From Physcomitrium patens (taxonomy: Eukaryota > Streptophyta > Bryopsida > Funariales > Funariaceae), in contig NC_037254.1 of the NCBI RefSeq assembly GCF_000002425.4, positions 4,878,150-4,942,149 of the forward strand: a stretch of 64,000 bases of DNA, given 5' to 3'. Under the pieces are notes generated by a model. The model searched no databases. It was not told the DNA's origin and saw only the letters and a program-made list of their open reading frames with translations. Shown in pieces: positions 45,664-57,716 of this stretch. A program made the position numbers and the translations under genes. The stretch's first letter is position 1. The number at the start of each line of letters is the position of its first letter.

Positions 45664-45858
45664 TAGAGAGTGGATTACCCCTCTTCTTGAAGGTGTGCTA
45701 GTGTTTTAGAGGTTGCGGATTACCCTCCTCTAAACTGATATCTCTTCTTTCTCAATATTGGAGCCTTATTCTTCTTGGAGAGAGTGGATTACCCCTCATC
45801 TTGGAGTCTTAAGGCGTTTTAGAGGTTGCGGAGTACTCTCCTCTGAACCAATATTGTC
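45664..45858 (+). repeat. Direct duplication in the leader of L
   Basis: The segment 'gagagtggattacccctc' ... 'ttttagaggttgcgga' ... 'ctcctct' occurs at 45664-45743 and again, slightly changed, at 45776-45858. It lies in the untranslated leader where packaging signals would be expected. No coding. Confidence 0.8.
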
Positions 45859-45917
45859 CTCTTGTCAAAACTCTTTTTTCTTCTTTCTGAAGGTTAGCCG
45901 AAGGTTAAGACGTTAAA

Positions 45918-46919
45918 ATGGCTGAAAGTTTGGAATCCAAACTAGACGCCATCATAAATGCTCTTGCCTCTTTGTCACATAGGACAACAGAGATCGAAGG
46001 AGTCATGGTAGGACTCCATAACAATGGAGCATCTGGGATAGCGCCATCTAAAGCATATCAGCCTCAAACTTCTTCGCCAGAAGAAGCAGTTCTACCTCCA
46101 TTTCAACAAGATCGAGTAGTCCTACAATGAAAGGAGCCTCGAGTTAGTCTTCCGGATAAGTTTGATGGAACTCGTTCCAAGTTTCGAGGTTTTGTCAACC
46201 AAATCAGGTTGATAACAATTTTACAGCCCGAACGTTATCCGACGGAGGAAGCGCGTGTTGGGCTTGTTGGAACCTTGCTTACAGCACAAGCTCTGTCTTG
46301 GTTTACTCCCTTGTTCGAGAAGCGATCGCCAATCCTGAGCAACTTTAAAACGTTCTTGGAGGCGTTTGGAGAAGCATTTGGCGAGCATGATAAAGTTCGA
46401 TGGGCTACAACAAAGATCCGATCGCTACGACAAGGAACATGCTTTGCATCAGTCTATGCCTCGGATTTCAGACAATTGACAAGGGACATTAATTGGGGTG
46501 AAGAGGCGTTGGTGAGTCAGTTTTATTGGGGCTTGAAGGATGATGTGAAGGACTTGCTGTTATCTCTTCCTGATCCTCAAACGCTCAACGAAGCTATTAG
46601 CCAAGCTGTAAAGTGTGACAACCGCCTATTCCAGCGTCGCCAAGACCAATGTCTAAGACACCAAATGACTCGTTACGACGTGACTATGTCTGCAAATAGC
46701 TTAAACTCACATTCGGAGACAACAGACAGGCAAATCGACACGGCGCGTGTCCGATCTCTTACTCCAACAAAGAAGAAACGGCGTATGGAGGAAGGGTTAT
46801 GTTTGTACTGTGGAGAAGAAGGTCACAAGGTTGGAAATTGCCCAAAGAAGCAAAATTGGCACCCTGTCAAGACTAGAAGTGCGATGATTCCGGAAAACGA
46901 CGACGCCCAGCCACAGTAG
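45918..46919 (+). pseudogene. Gag of chromovirus L
   Basis: ATG at 45918 (MAESLESKLDAIINALASL). One in-frame TGA at 46128-46130 interrupts an otherwise open frame to TAG at 46917-46919. Capsid region: FVNQIRLITILQPERYPTEEARVGLVGTLLTAQALSWF and later FRQLTRDINWGEEALVSQFYWGLKDDVKDLLL. A complete CCHC knuckle, CLYCGEEGHKVGNC, sits at 46800-46841. Lys-rich linker before it. The pol frame overlaps by about 40 bases in the -1 frame. The lone stop is probably recent decay. Confidence 0.9.
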
Positions 46920-49900
46920 GAACCGTGCGGCTGGACAATCTAATATCACGACAACAATCAGGTTCCTCCTTCTCTGTCCAACCTGCCCGTTGTTTTACAA
47001 TTCCTTTGTTTTTAGGCCCTCAAAAACAAAAAACTTTAGCTTTATTGGATTCGGGGGCATCTACTTGTTTTTTAGATGAAGAGTTTGCTAAACGCCACAA
47101 GATCCGTTTAGTACAGAAGTCCAAACCTGTTCACGTAGAGGTGATAGATGGACGACCCTTATTGTCAGGCAACGTTACCCACGAATCAGAACCTATAGAA
47201 GTGGTGTTTAAGGACCATAGTAGTCACGTTATTTTTAATATTATTAGAACCCCATCAAGCCCTGTTATCCTTGGTCTTTCTTGGTTAGAAGATCATAATC
47301 CGTCCATTGATTGGAGGCTACGAAGGATAACATTTCCTGAAAAAAATAATAATAAACCTGTTGGTAGAACCTACATGAAGAAATCCATGTTTATTGGAGC
47401 GAGAGCGTTCCTAAGATCGTCGAAGGAAGGCGCACCATTTGTCATTTATGCAGCTCCAACTAGCGGCGAGAATATCTCAACATCAAATATACTAGAGCAA
47501 TGTAGGGATTTTGAAGACGTGTTTCAGAAGAAGAACGCTGATATACTGCCGGAACATCGACCATATGATTGCGCCATAGACTTAGAGGAAGGAGCGCAAC
47601 CACCTTTTGGTCCAATATACAACTTATCGCAGACGGAGTTGGCAGAATTGCGGAAGTACATCGATGAGAATCTAGCCAAGAATTTTATTCGACATTCAAA
47701 GTCGCCAGCTGGAGCACCAATCCTATTCGTGAAGAAAAAGGATGGCTCACTGCGGATGTGTGTGGACTACCGAGGACTCAACAAGGTGACCAAAAAAAAT
47801 CGCTATCCCTTACCTTTGATCTCCGACCTCTTAGATCAACTTGGACGTGCAAGGATTTTTACAAAGATTGATTTAAGAGGAGCCTAGAACCTTGTGCGAA
47901 TCAAAGAAGGAGATGAATGGAAGACAGCCTTTCGTACAAGGTATGGCCATTTTGAGTACAATGTCATGCCTTTTGGTCTTACCAATGCTCCAGCGGTCTT
48001 TCAGCATATGATGAACGACATCTTTCGGGAGTACCTTGATGACTTTGTTGTGATCTATCTGGATGATATTTTGATATTTTCCAAGAATGAAGAAGAACAT
48101 GAGAAGCACGTTTGTTTGGTTCTTGAAAAACTACGCGAACGAGGACTCTACGCCAAGTTGGAGAAGTGTCAATTTCACCAGAATGAGATGGAATTTTTGG
48201 GCTTCATTGCGACTACAGAGGGCTTGAAGATGGATCCAAAAAAGGTAGAAGCAATTATATCTTGGGAAGTTCCGAAGACGGTTAGAGATGTTCAGTGTTT
48301 TCTTGGATTTGCTAACTTCTATCGGATCTTCATCAAGAATTATTCTCAAGTTGCTGCACCACTCACGCGTCTAACAAGCAAAGACAAGCTCGAATGGAGA
48401 TCACAAGCAGCAAAAGCATTTCAAGATCTCAAGATGGCATTCACTACGGCTCCAATCTTGGTACACCCTGACTTTGCAAAGGCTTTCTATTTAGAGACCG
48501 ATGCTTCAGATTTTGCTTTGGGAGCTGTGCTTTCACAGATGGGCATAGACAAGAAGCTTCACCCAGTTGCGTTCTATTCACGAAAGTTCTCTGCTGCTGA
48601 GATCAACTACGAGATCCACGACAAAGAGCTGCTTGCTATAGTGGATGCCTTCCAAGAGTGGCGTCACTTCCTCGAAGAAGCTGCACATCCAGTGACTGTT
48701 TATATGGACCACAAGAATTTGGAGTACTTCATGACAGCTCGAATTTTGAATCGTCGTCAAGCTCGATGGAATATGTCTCTATCACGATTTGACTTTATTA
48801 TCACCTATCGCCCTGGAAAATAGCAAGGATTATCTGACGCATTATCGAGGAGATCATATCTTGCGCCAAAGGCTGGAGAAGCAGCGTTTGATCAACAATG
48901 TACAACATTGTTGAAACCAGAAAAATTCGGGATTTTTGCTACTGTTGCAACTATCGATGACGGCTTCCTCAGCGAGGTACGTACTGCGACCATTGAGGAT
49001 TCTATAGCTCTTGACATCAAACAACGTGTCGATAATGACAAGTTTAAGGTGGAGGGAGATCTTTTGTATTTTGAGGAGCGGTTGTATATCCCAAAAGGAC
49101 CAACTCGACTCCGAGTACTTCAATCTCGCCACGACTTTCCAGCTGCGGGACATTTTGGATTCAACAAGACTTTGGAGCTCATTTCACGAGATTTTTTGTG
49201 GCCCCAAATGTGGAAGGATGTGAAGGAATTTGTCCTTTCTTGTGATGTTTGTTCAAGATCCAAGATCCCTCGACATCGTCCGTATGGACTTCTCCAGCCA
49301 TTGCCTATTCCGCACCGACCATGGTCTTCAGTTTCTATGGACTTCATTACGGACCTACCGCCATCGAATTCATTTGACAGCATCTTTGTTGTGGTGGATC
49401 GATTTACAAAGATGGCGCATTTCGTGCCTTGCAAGAAAACATCGTCAAGTGAAGACACCGCAAGACTCTTTCTTGATAACATATATCGTTATCATGGCCT
49501 ACCAGATGATATCGTGTCGGATCGAGGTACTCAGTTTGTATCCAAGTTTTGGAGGTCCCTCTTTGAAATATTGAAGGTAGATATTAAGCTCTCTTCGGCT
49601 TTTCATCCTCAAACTGACGGTCAAACGGAGCGGGTGAATCAAGTTTTGGAGCAATATTTACGATGCAGCATCAACTATCAACAAGATGATTGGACTGCAT
49701 ATCTACCGCTTGCTGAGTTTGCATACAACAACACTCTTCATGCGTCAACTCAGCAAACACCATTCTTCTCCAACTACGGATACCACCCCAAGCTCGATTT
49801 ATTGAGTTCTTCAGCAAATAACAACCCAGCACCTGAAGGATTTGTGAAGCAACTATCGGAGCTTCAAGCGACGTTGAAGCTTCAATTGCAATCTGCCCAA

Positions 49901-50395
49901 GAGAGTTACAAGGCATCTGCAGATAAATATCGAAATGAGGCGCCTACTTTTAAAGTTGGAAGTAAAGTATGGCTTCTTCGACGGAATATCAAGACCAAGC
50001 GGCCATGTGACAAATTGGACTATCGGAGATTAGGGCCATTTGTTATCGAGAAGCAGATCAATCCGGTGGCATATCGTCTGGAGTTACCAGCTACTATGAA
50101 GGTACATCCAGTCTTTCACGTGTCTTTGTTGGAACCTTATCGAGAGTCAGCTTTTCCCCAAAGAGTACAAAGTCTGCCACCAAGTATCGAAATTGAAAAC
50201 CATGAGGAATACGAGGTGGAAAAGGTATTAGATTCACGGCGTAATAGGAGAAAATTGGAGTATTTAGTGCATTGGAGTGGATACGATATCAATGAACGAA
50301 CGTGGGAGCGTGCCAAAAATCTTGCCAATGCACCAAAAAAAGTACAAGAATTTCATCAACGATATCCTCATAAACCTAAGCCGATTCAACGATAG
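46877..50395 (+). pseudogene. Pol of chromovirus L: PR, RT, RNase H, integrase, chromodomain
   Basis: One frame broken only by TAG at 47885-47887 (GA-stop-NLVRI, in the RT palm) and TAG at 48821-48823 (YRPGK-stop-QGL). Protease [11 protein letters not shown] (47045); [19 protein letters not shown] and VVIYLDDILIFSKN; RNase H YLETDASDFALGAVLSQ; integrase finger HDFPAAGHFGFNKT ... CDVCSRSK, then Asp in SMDFITDLP, Asp in VSDRGTQF, Glu in TDGQTERVNQ. The terminal chromodomain EYEVEKVLDSRRNRRKLEYLVHWSGYDINERTWE has aromatic residues at all three cage positions. The open frame begins after a stop at 46874; GTG at 46925 is not needed if expressed by -1 frameshift. Confidence 0.93.
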
Positions 50396-50426
50396 CTTCT
50401 TGCTGAAGCTTGCTCATCAAGTAGCA

Positions 50427-50441
50427 TAAAAAGGGGGGAGG
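50427..50441 (+). other. Upstream purine tract of L
   Basis: AAAAAGGGGGGAGGG just after pol, 480 bases before the LTR. A chromovirus polypurine tract would be expected here if the extra region were absent. May be a second plus-strand priming site. Confidence 0.4.
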
Positions 50442-50521
50442 GCACCTCCAAAACCCATAGTTCGATAGTGTAGAACTTTGTTAGCAACTATAGTTTGCTC
50501 TCATCATTTTAGCCTTTGGAC

Positions 50522-50872
50522 ATGGATAGTCAAGATACTACACTTGTTATGTCATCTCAAGCGACTAGCTCACAAAGACGACCGCGAGATGAAGAACCGC
50601 CTGCACCATGACGACGTCGGAGGATACCGAGCTACAGATCGCTAGTAATTGTATTTGAGGTCAAGCCTGCCTACGACGGTCAGCCAGAAGGTGTGTTTGG
50701 AGGATAGTTTCACAATGAAGACATAGAAGTCCACGCTTGGTCAGAGGTTGAAGGTGTTGGTCACTACCGTTGGCTCCAAGGGCCGATGAATCATTTGCCT
50801 CGCAAACAACAATTGGAATTCATAGCGGATGTGATGCGACAGATTTTCATTTTCTTGCGTTGGTATTGACTG
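50522..50872 (+). pseudogene. Extra ORF between pol and 3' LTR of L
   Basis: Reading from ATG at 50522 gives about 117 codons ending in TGA after FIFLRWY, with two internal stops (TGA after PPAP near codon 29, TAG after GVFGG near codon 63). Visible parts: a Ser/Thr-rich start (MDSQDTTLVMSSQATSSQRR), a basic run RRRR, then an acidic and aromatic C-terminal part (EVHAWSEVEGVGHYRWLQGP). I recognise no family. Both stops could come from single C-to-T changes, like those in gag and pol, which is why I consider it a former gene. It could also be chance coding. Confidence 0.4.
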
Positions 50873-50905
50873 ATAATAACATTGCTTCTCGGAGACCTCG
50901 AAGTT

Positions 50906-50919
50906 AGAAAAGGAGGTGA
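50906..50919 (+). other. Polypurine tract of L
   Basis: AGAAAAGGAGGTGA abuts the 3' LTR start TGTCATGG. Expected plus-strand primer. Confidence 0.75.
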
Positions 50920-51352
50920 TGTCATGGACATACATTGGAAGATTCTTCAAATATTCTTCTAGAATATTCTCTAAAGATTCTCTAAAGATTCCTTTAGAAG
51001 GTTCTAGAAGATTCTTAGAATATTTCCTAAAGATTCTATTAGAAGGTTCTAGAATATTCTTAGAAGGTTCTAGAATATTCTGATAGATTCTAGGAAGTTG
51101 CTCGAGAAGTTTCCTAATTAGTAGAAGTTGTTGGAGAAGCGTCCTAGTTAGCGGAAGTAGCTCGAGAAGCTTCCTATTCAGTAGTATATATAGGAGTCGA
51201 GGCTGAAGGGTTCTTCAGTCTCGACAACACATCTCTTGGAGTTCTAGCTCACCTTTCTAGTGTTGTTCTTGTACTCATCTGTTTAATCTAGTTCTACCAC
51301 TTCTTCTTGAACTTCTTGTTAGATTTCAAGTCTGTATTTTGTGTCCGTGACA
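50920..51352 (+). repeat. 3' LTR of L (433 bp)
   Basis: Carries the same GAA/TTC array (first perfect trimer at 50957-50969). Here the unit TTCttaGAAgg is intact where the 5' LTR has AAA, so the alternating run is longer. Confidence 0.95.
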
Positions 51353-52800
51353 ACATTATCCATTACATCCTTTTTGGTTCTAAATACCCACTTATAACCA
51401 ATTAAAGATCGATTTGATCAAAGTTGACTTAATTTCCATGTTTTATTATCTATGAGTGATTTATACTCTTATTCCATAGCATTCTCCCACTTCATAGCAT
51501 CACACAAACTTAATAGATCAGTAAGGAGTGCAACATTGGCATATTCTTCACTTACTTGAAGAAAGATGTGGTTTTTCCACCATGCACTAAGTTGTTTTCG
51601 ATTTCTTAAACGATATCTCTTTTTATTTCATAAAGATTCACTTTCATACACTCCAATAGCTCTTACAATCTTCTTTTCTCTTAAAACTTATCTCTTCACA
51701 TTTAAAGGTTGGTACTCCTCATCACCATCATCATCTTTAATATCTTGATTGTCTTCATTATTGATATTAGCAATTGTAGGTATCTCATGATCTATCTTCT
51801 TTGATTCTTCATCTTTATATGAAATTCTATCATCTTCACTATCATCATCATCTTCTTCTTCTTTTTCTTCTTCTTCTTTTATTATTGGATTTAAAGATGT
51901 GTCTACAAATATACCATTATTCTCACTTAGACACATCTCTAAGTGTTCACAAGCACTCTTATGCTCCAAAAATTCTACATCACGACTTTTAATGATTTTC
52001 TTGGTTTCTAAACATATGAACATATATACTTTGGTACCTTCACAATACCCAACAAATATACATTTTGTGTTTTTTTTTATTAAGTTTGGATCTCATGCAA
52101 TCTGATTTCTTTGCATAAGTAATGCATCCAAAGATCCTCATGGATGAAAGACAAGGTTTCTTATTAATCCAAGCTTCTTGTAGAGTCACTAATGTAAGTG
52201 CACTTATTGGACATCTATTCCTTGTATACACTGCATTGACTACAGCTTCTACCTAATATTCATGCCTAATGATTTGTGCATGAAGTATACTCCTTGCCAT
52301 CTTCACAATGATACGATTTGCTCTTTCAGCAACTCTATTTTATTGTAAAGTGTAAGAAGTAGAGGTTTGTCTTACAATGCCTTGATTTTTCAAAAATTCA
52401 TCAAAATGCTTCGACATGTATTCACCTCCACTGTCCGAGCATAATACTTTTATCTTCCACTCACATTACTTTTTTATTAGTGCCTTGAATTCTTTAAACC
52501 TTAAGAAACACTCACTATTGGCTTTAATGATATATATCTACAACCTTTTTTGAAAAATCATCAATAAATGTCACAAAGTACCTTACTCTTCTAATTGATG
52601 GTATCTTCATTGGTCCACAAACATTAGAATAAACTATTTCCAACAATTTGCTTGCACGTATTACAATTCTACTTCGAAATGGAGCCCTTTGTTGTTTGCC
52701 TTGGATACAACCTTCACAAGCAAGTATCATAGCATTGTGGTTGAATTAACCAAGATCCAAGCCTTTTACCATAGATTTAAGCTCTTTCATGCTTTTGGCA
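51353..52800 (-). pseudogene. Integrase, hinge and RT start, copia element K (middle)
   Basis: Minus strand from right to left: ILACEGCIQGKQQRAPFRSRIVIRASKLLEIVYSNVCGPM with FIDDFSKKVVDIYH (52524-52730), then TSTSYTLQ-stop-NRVAERANR (integrase Glu present), RCPISALTLVTLQEAW and MRIFGCITYAKK (52040-52231). An acidic hinge follows (EEEEKEEEDDDDSED, 51688-52023), then the RT start AMEEEYKSLIDNKTWKL and GYKWVFRTKKDVMDNV near 51360-51480. Multiple stops. Confidence 0.85.
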
Positions 52801-53432
52801 TTCAAATGACTAAGTCATTAATGCCAAATATCAAACTTGTCTTGATTTTGTGGAAAATCAATATATGTTGCTACTTCAACTTCATTCACCTTCTTATAAT
52901 TGATGAAGTAGAGGTTGCCATTTCTAAGGCTTTTGGCAACATATTGTCCACTCAATGTCTTCACAAAACATCCATCCATTTCAAATTGAACTTTACAACC
53001 ATGTGATACAAGTTTGCTCACCAAAAAAAGGTTCATCTTTATCTTTGGCACATATAAGACTTCCTTCAATCTAATCCTTTTGATTTGGTCCTTCACCACA
53101 ATCTCCACTACAATAGAGCCAATTCCAATGGCTTGCATCATGCCATTATCTCCTATTCATACTTTTATTGTTGGAATTGCTTCAAAGTATCAAATGAATA
53201 CTTTTATGGTGTCATGTGCTTAGTAGCACCCAAATCTATAATCCACTTAGACATGGCAGCCATGGAGACTCTTTCACTTGCCATGAAAGCATAATCATTT
53301 CCATCGAAACTATCATTAGCATTATTTGTATTTTTTTTATGTCTTCTCTTGACCTTGTAGCAATTTCAACCAAAATGACCTGATTTTCTATAAATATAGT
53401 AATTCTTTATGTTACTTTTTGAATTATCACGT
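52801..53432 (-). pseudogene. Zinc knuckle, protease and pre-integrase region, copia element K
   Basis: Knuckle relic YIYRKSGHFG near 53390 (Cys residues lost), a linker with AMSKWIIDLGAT (protease Asp motif, DLGAT for D-S-G-A-T) near 53250, and GSIVVEIVVKDQIKRIRLKEVLYVPKIKMNLFLVSKLVSHGCKVQFEMDGCFV (52818-53141), the GAG-pre-integrase pattern. Ends at the duplication flanking element I. Confidence 0.83.
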
Positions 53433-54756
53433 TGTCGTATTATGTGTTGTCTTGCTCAGGAATGCATTGGACACCTAACTATAGAAGGTGAGGTTATATT
53501 TCACAAGTATTCAAGAAACCTTAATAAGTTTCATCTATACGAGAAGAATATAATCTGAATTTTAATTCAAAAGTACTAAAAAACACTCTTTTTAGTAGTT
53601 TTAACCATACATAAATCCTAATTACCTTGTCACTTTCATATTTAAGCAATTTAGATTTTTCTTATAAGCCCCAATCCTAATCAATGAGCTTTAATAAGCT
53701 CTAACATCCAATGTGACTGTTTACTTGATGTAAAATTTTGCATGCAATTTTCAATATAAGTCTTCTATGTGCTCAAGAATTTTTAATCTAATCCAACTTA
53801 CAAATTGTGAAAAAACCTCCAAAAATTGCACTAATGTCACTCAGCCACCAACTTGAAAAGTGGAGCAGAAATCCCAGCAGTGATTTCTCCCTTTTCAACT
53901 ATTAACTTTGATTCAAAATTAGTATGCAACTTGATCTTCAAGTCTTGCAATACCATGCCAAATTTTACCTTGATCCGACTAATAGATCTCTAGATATCAC
54001 AAAAATCCTATCCAACCTCAAATTGCCAATTTCTAAAATCTTCTTATGCTAAAAACCAGATATCTCTAAACCATGCTATTAGATTATTACAAAGTTTTGT
54101 ATATACTTAGCACACCTAATAATCCAAATAGTATCAAATTTTGAATTATAGATGTTACACCAATTACACGAACTAGGCAAAATTACTAGTCCTAATTATA
54201 TTATATAAAATTCAAATCACTAATACAAATCTAAACTTTGAATAATAATTACTAAGTCTTCAAAAATCTTCCAAAAATAATTTTTATGCCTTTGAAAAGA
54301 ATTTCAAGATATCTCTCAAATGCTATCCTTTGATCTTCAAATGACTCCCTATTTTACCTTAGGCTATCGTTTTAGTGGCCAGAGGTCTGATTTCGACCCT
54401 ATCTCATAAATGATCGACCCTCGGATATTAACCTAATCTATCTTAAGGTTTTTTTAGTCCAATCCTACTCTTAACTTAATGCTAGTATCAATTATATTAA
54501 TTATTTATCTCTTCTAACCTGATTTTATCAATTTATGGTCTTTCTAAAGTAGTAGAAGAGTCTTTACAACCTAGAAGGTAAAATTGCTAACTAACTTTCA
54601 ACCTACTAACTATTAAGATAGGAAAATAAATTAAGAGGCTTTTATAAAAGCCATGTTTAGATACCTCAAATTATAATTGAATTAAGATAATTAGATATTA
54701 ATTAAAAATTCAATTTTGATTATAATTTTACTATATAGTTGTATTGCATCATGACA
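53433..54756 (-). repeat. 3' LTR of I (1324 bp)
   Basis: From TGTCGTATTATGTGTTGTC to TGCATCATGACA. Several percent different from its partner (about 7 changes in the first 60 bases). No gene inside. Confidence 0.9.
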
Positions 54757-54775
54757 TCCTTCCCTTCTTAACCTG
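54757..54775 (-). other. Polypurine tract of I
   Basis: Minus strand GGTTAAGAAGGGAAGGA immediately before the 3' LTR, closely matching B. Confidence 0.75.
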
Positions 54776-54799
54776 CGCATCCTTCAGCATGTGCCAAAT

Positions 54800-56040
54800 G
54801 AACCATATGTCATAATTGACATCACACCATCTCTTCATTTTCTTCATCAAATCCTTCATTTTTATTTTTACCATCTTCTTCAAAACAATTGTCTTCTTCA
54901 AAAATATCGATATCTTTAGTATGATCCTCCATATTGATTTCTTTATCTTATCTTTTAAAAATCTTCACTCGCTTCCTATTAATAGGTATTTTTAACCTCG
55001 TTCCATCTAACTCCCTTAATGAATATGTAGCATTATCATGAACCATTACTATCACATATGATCCAAATCAATGTTTTGAAAAATTTTACAAAGCACTTTG
55101 TTGGTTTTAGAAATTGCTAATACAAACAAGTATCCAATCACCTTCCTCAATTGCTCTAGGTTTCAATCGATGTTGCTTATCAAATTGAGTCTTATTTTCT
55201 AACCTTACCTTTTGTAACCTTTTTAATGCTACTTCCACATCTTCCAATCTTTGTTCAAGTTATTGAATTCTAATGGCTAACAATTCCTTCTTTGTCAATC
55301 CATCTTCCTTTGATAGCATATTCCAAGTTGGCACATTTTCTTCAATTGGCATAATTATTTTTTGACCTGTCATAAGTTCCACTAGCATATATCCTATTAC
55401 CAAATTATGTGTTGTTCGATCAGCTCATAATGCATAAGGTAGAAGTTGAGGCCATTCTATGATTCTTCCATTGCAAGCTTAAACAAAGGCTTTTACGATT
55501 TGTAGATGCCTACATTCACTCTTTGCATTCCCCTTTAGATTATAAGTAGTAGTCAATGATAATTTGATTCCTCATCTTTTAAAAAAATCACGAGCTTTAT
55601 GCGCATCCAATTCTCCATGATCTATAGTGATCTTTCCTATACATCTATAGCAATAGATAACTTTTTCAAGTAAAAACCTATAAATTTCCTCTGTGGACTT
55701 TATTTTTAGTGCCCTGCCTTCTACTTGGTTTGATAAATCTTCATGAGCCAAAACTAAATATCTCATTTTCCATAGTCCAATTGGCATAATAACCAAATTC
55801 ACAACTCATTTAAAATGAATAGTCAAAGGATATGTCGGATGTAATCCATCTCAATGTTGTGTTTTTGAATACATCTAACAAGTTATAGAAGATTCTACAA
55901 ATAAAGTTATATCTTGATATATATTCTTCTACCAATATTGTTCCTTCATTTTAGCAAAAGTAGCTTAAATTCCTCTATGTCCTATCCATAGACTCTCATG
56001 AAACTCCATGAATAGTCTTTGTTGATCTTCTTTGGTACCT
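54800..56040 (-). pseudogene. Integrase of element I
   Basis: Best open block 55572-55802: LVIMPIGLWKMRYLVLAHEDLSNQVEGRALKIKSTEEIYRFLLEKVI and DHGELDAHKARDFF. A later stretch reads YNLKGNAKSECRH, with Glu present. Tail motifs near 54950-55260 match B. Many stops throughout. Confidence 0.8.
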
Positions 56041-56840
56041 ACTGCTTGTCTTGGCATTTCAATTCCTTTCTTTGGTCTCTTCTATAAAAACCCTTCTTGA
56101 AGCAAAAATCCATAAGCCTTCTTTGTTATTTTATTAAATTTTTTTGTCAACCAATTTTCTTGTTTAGTCAAGATATTCAAATAAAGACTAATTTTTAATA
56201 ATTTTCTTTCATAAAGTTCTTCAAAAAACATCTTTTCTTTCTTATTAAGATTTGATATTGAATAGAATTTTGTTCTAAAATCATTAATATCTTCAATCAT
56301 CTTGTCTTTTCTTTCATATACTGCTTGAGATAACATATCTGCTATCGGATTGTCTTTTCTTACAACATGCCTAAATTTCAAATTTAGTGATTTAATATAA
56401 GCAATCCATCTCAACATTGCAATATTTGGTGTTATACAATTGATAATCATTCCAAATAAAGGCAAACAATTTGTTTCAATTACCACCATAGCTCCAATCA
56501 AATAATCCTTTTCAGCTTTTATAGCTGAAACAACTCTTCATAGTTCTCTTTTTACCTGTGAATATGCATGTTGGCAAGTACTTAAAACTTTAGCTCCAAA
56601 TTGCACTGCAAATCTGTGTCCATTTAAGTCATCTTGACCTAAAGCCCATGCAATGGCAATCAGACTAGTATCCACAATAAGAATCAGTGGCCTATTGCAC
56701 TTATATTCAACTATCCTCAATATTGGAGGTGATGTCAATAATTTCTTCAATCTTTGCATTGCTTTAACATGCTTTTCTTTCAATTTAAATCAATAGTCCT
56801 TGCATAATACCTGATACAATGGATCTACTATGTAAATATA
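56041..56840 (-). pseudogene. RNase H of element I
   Basis: LILIVDTSLIAIAWALGQDDLNG (first Asp, 56538-56783), then VVIETNCLPLFGMIINCITPN (Asn for Asp at the second site) and DNPIADMLSQAVYERKDKM (56082-56501). Colinear with A, B and C. Confidence 0.82.
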
Positions 56841-57716
56841 ATGAAGAATCTAAATATGATAAAATATATATGTATCTTAAAACCTACCAATCTCTGTTAA
56901 AGAACTACAATCTTTTTTGATTCTTCCAATTGCATCAACCTTAGTTGAATCTGATTTTCTTCTATAAAATCCCCATAAATGTCCAACAATCACAACCTCT
57001 TCTCTTCCAAATATAGATTTTATATCCGATAATGTAAGGTAAACTTCTCCAAGCTGAGTCAATATTTTTTTATAATCTCGTATATGATCAGCAATGTACT
57101 TGCGATACCCCTTCTTATCTAAAGCTTCATCCTTGTCTTTCCACTCCTTTATAAGAATATCATCTAAAAAAGGCATAGTCTTCTCAAAAATAGAATCTCT
57201 TAATATCTTATTCATCCCGTTCATCATATGCGCAACTGAGTTGGTTGTACCTTAAGGAAGAGTACACATTCTAAGTAATTCAAGTGGTGTTCTCATCATT
57301 GTCATATCTCTATTTCTTTTTGCAAGTTGAAATTAGTCATAGCCTCAATATAAATCACCCATTGAATAAATTGCCCTTCTTACAAATGCCTTAGCAAAGT
57401 CATCTACTATAAGTCCAAATCCTACATTCTTGATAGTTACCGCATTCATTGGTTGCATATCTTAAATAAAATGTAATGATCCATTTTTCTTTGGTACTGT
57501 AAACCATCGATTAGAATATGGTGCAAAAGAAGGCTTCAAAATCTTCATCTTCATCTTTTCTTTTAATAATTCCACCAAGCTTGGTAAATGTGCCCTTGGT
57601 ACTGGAATCAGCCTTAGTTTCTAATGTACATGTGGTACAGTGAAAATAACCATAGGTGTTACAATATTTGGATCCACACATCCAATTTCATGAGATTCAA
57701 AGGCACATGATCTACC
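56841..57716 (-). pseudogene. Reverse transcriptase of element I
   Basis: MMNGMNKILRDSIFEKTMPFLDDILIKEW (57150-57227): the FLDD box is kept but VPIKG has become ILIKE. Upstream RT motifs FTVPKKNGSLHFI and NAVTIKNVGFG are readable with stops. FGREEVVIVGHLWGFYRRKS has no stop at the site of the A/B TGA, where I reads Arg. Confidence 0.82.

Larger units (their letters stand above)
45182..51352 (+). mobile_element. Element L: young Ty3/gypsy chromovirus inserted in K
   Basis: 433-bp LTRs at both ends (TGTCATGG...CGTGACA) with three differences by eye, all G/A. Flanked by the 5-bp duplication ACATT (45177-45181 and 51353-51357). Removing it rejoins the copia RT reading between KKDVMDNV and ERYKARL. 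Gag, protease, RT, RNase H, integrase and a chromodomain are all present with only a few stops, each explicable as a C-to-T or G-to-A change. Base composition is visibly richer in G+C than its surroundings. Confidence 0.96.

Noticed and set aside
45182-51352. Contamination from a fungus, suggested by the chromodomain and by the FLDD RT elsewhere
   Set aside because: L is inserted with a clean duplication in a plant-type copia element and uses a plant-type initiator-Met primer site.
51688-52023. An acidic-domain host protein (EEEEKEEEDDDD)
   Set aside because: It lies between copia integrase and RT on the same strand, where the variable hinge of element K is expected.
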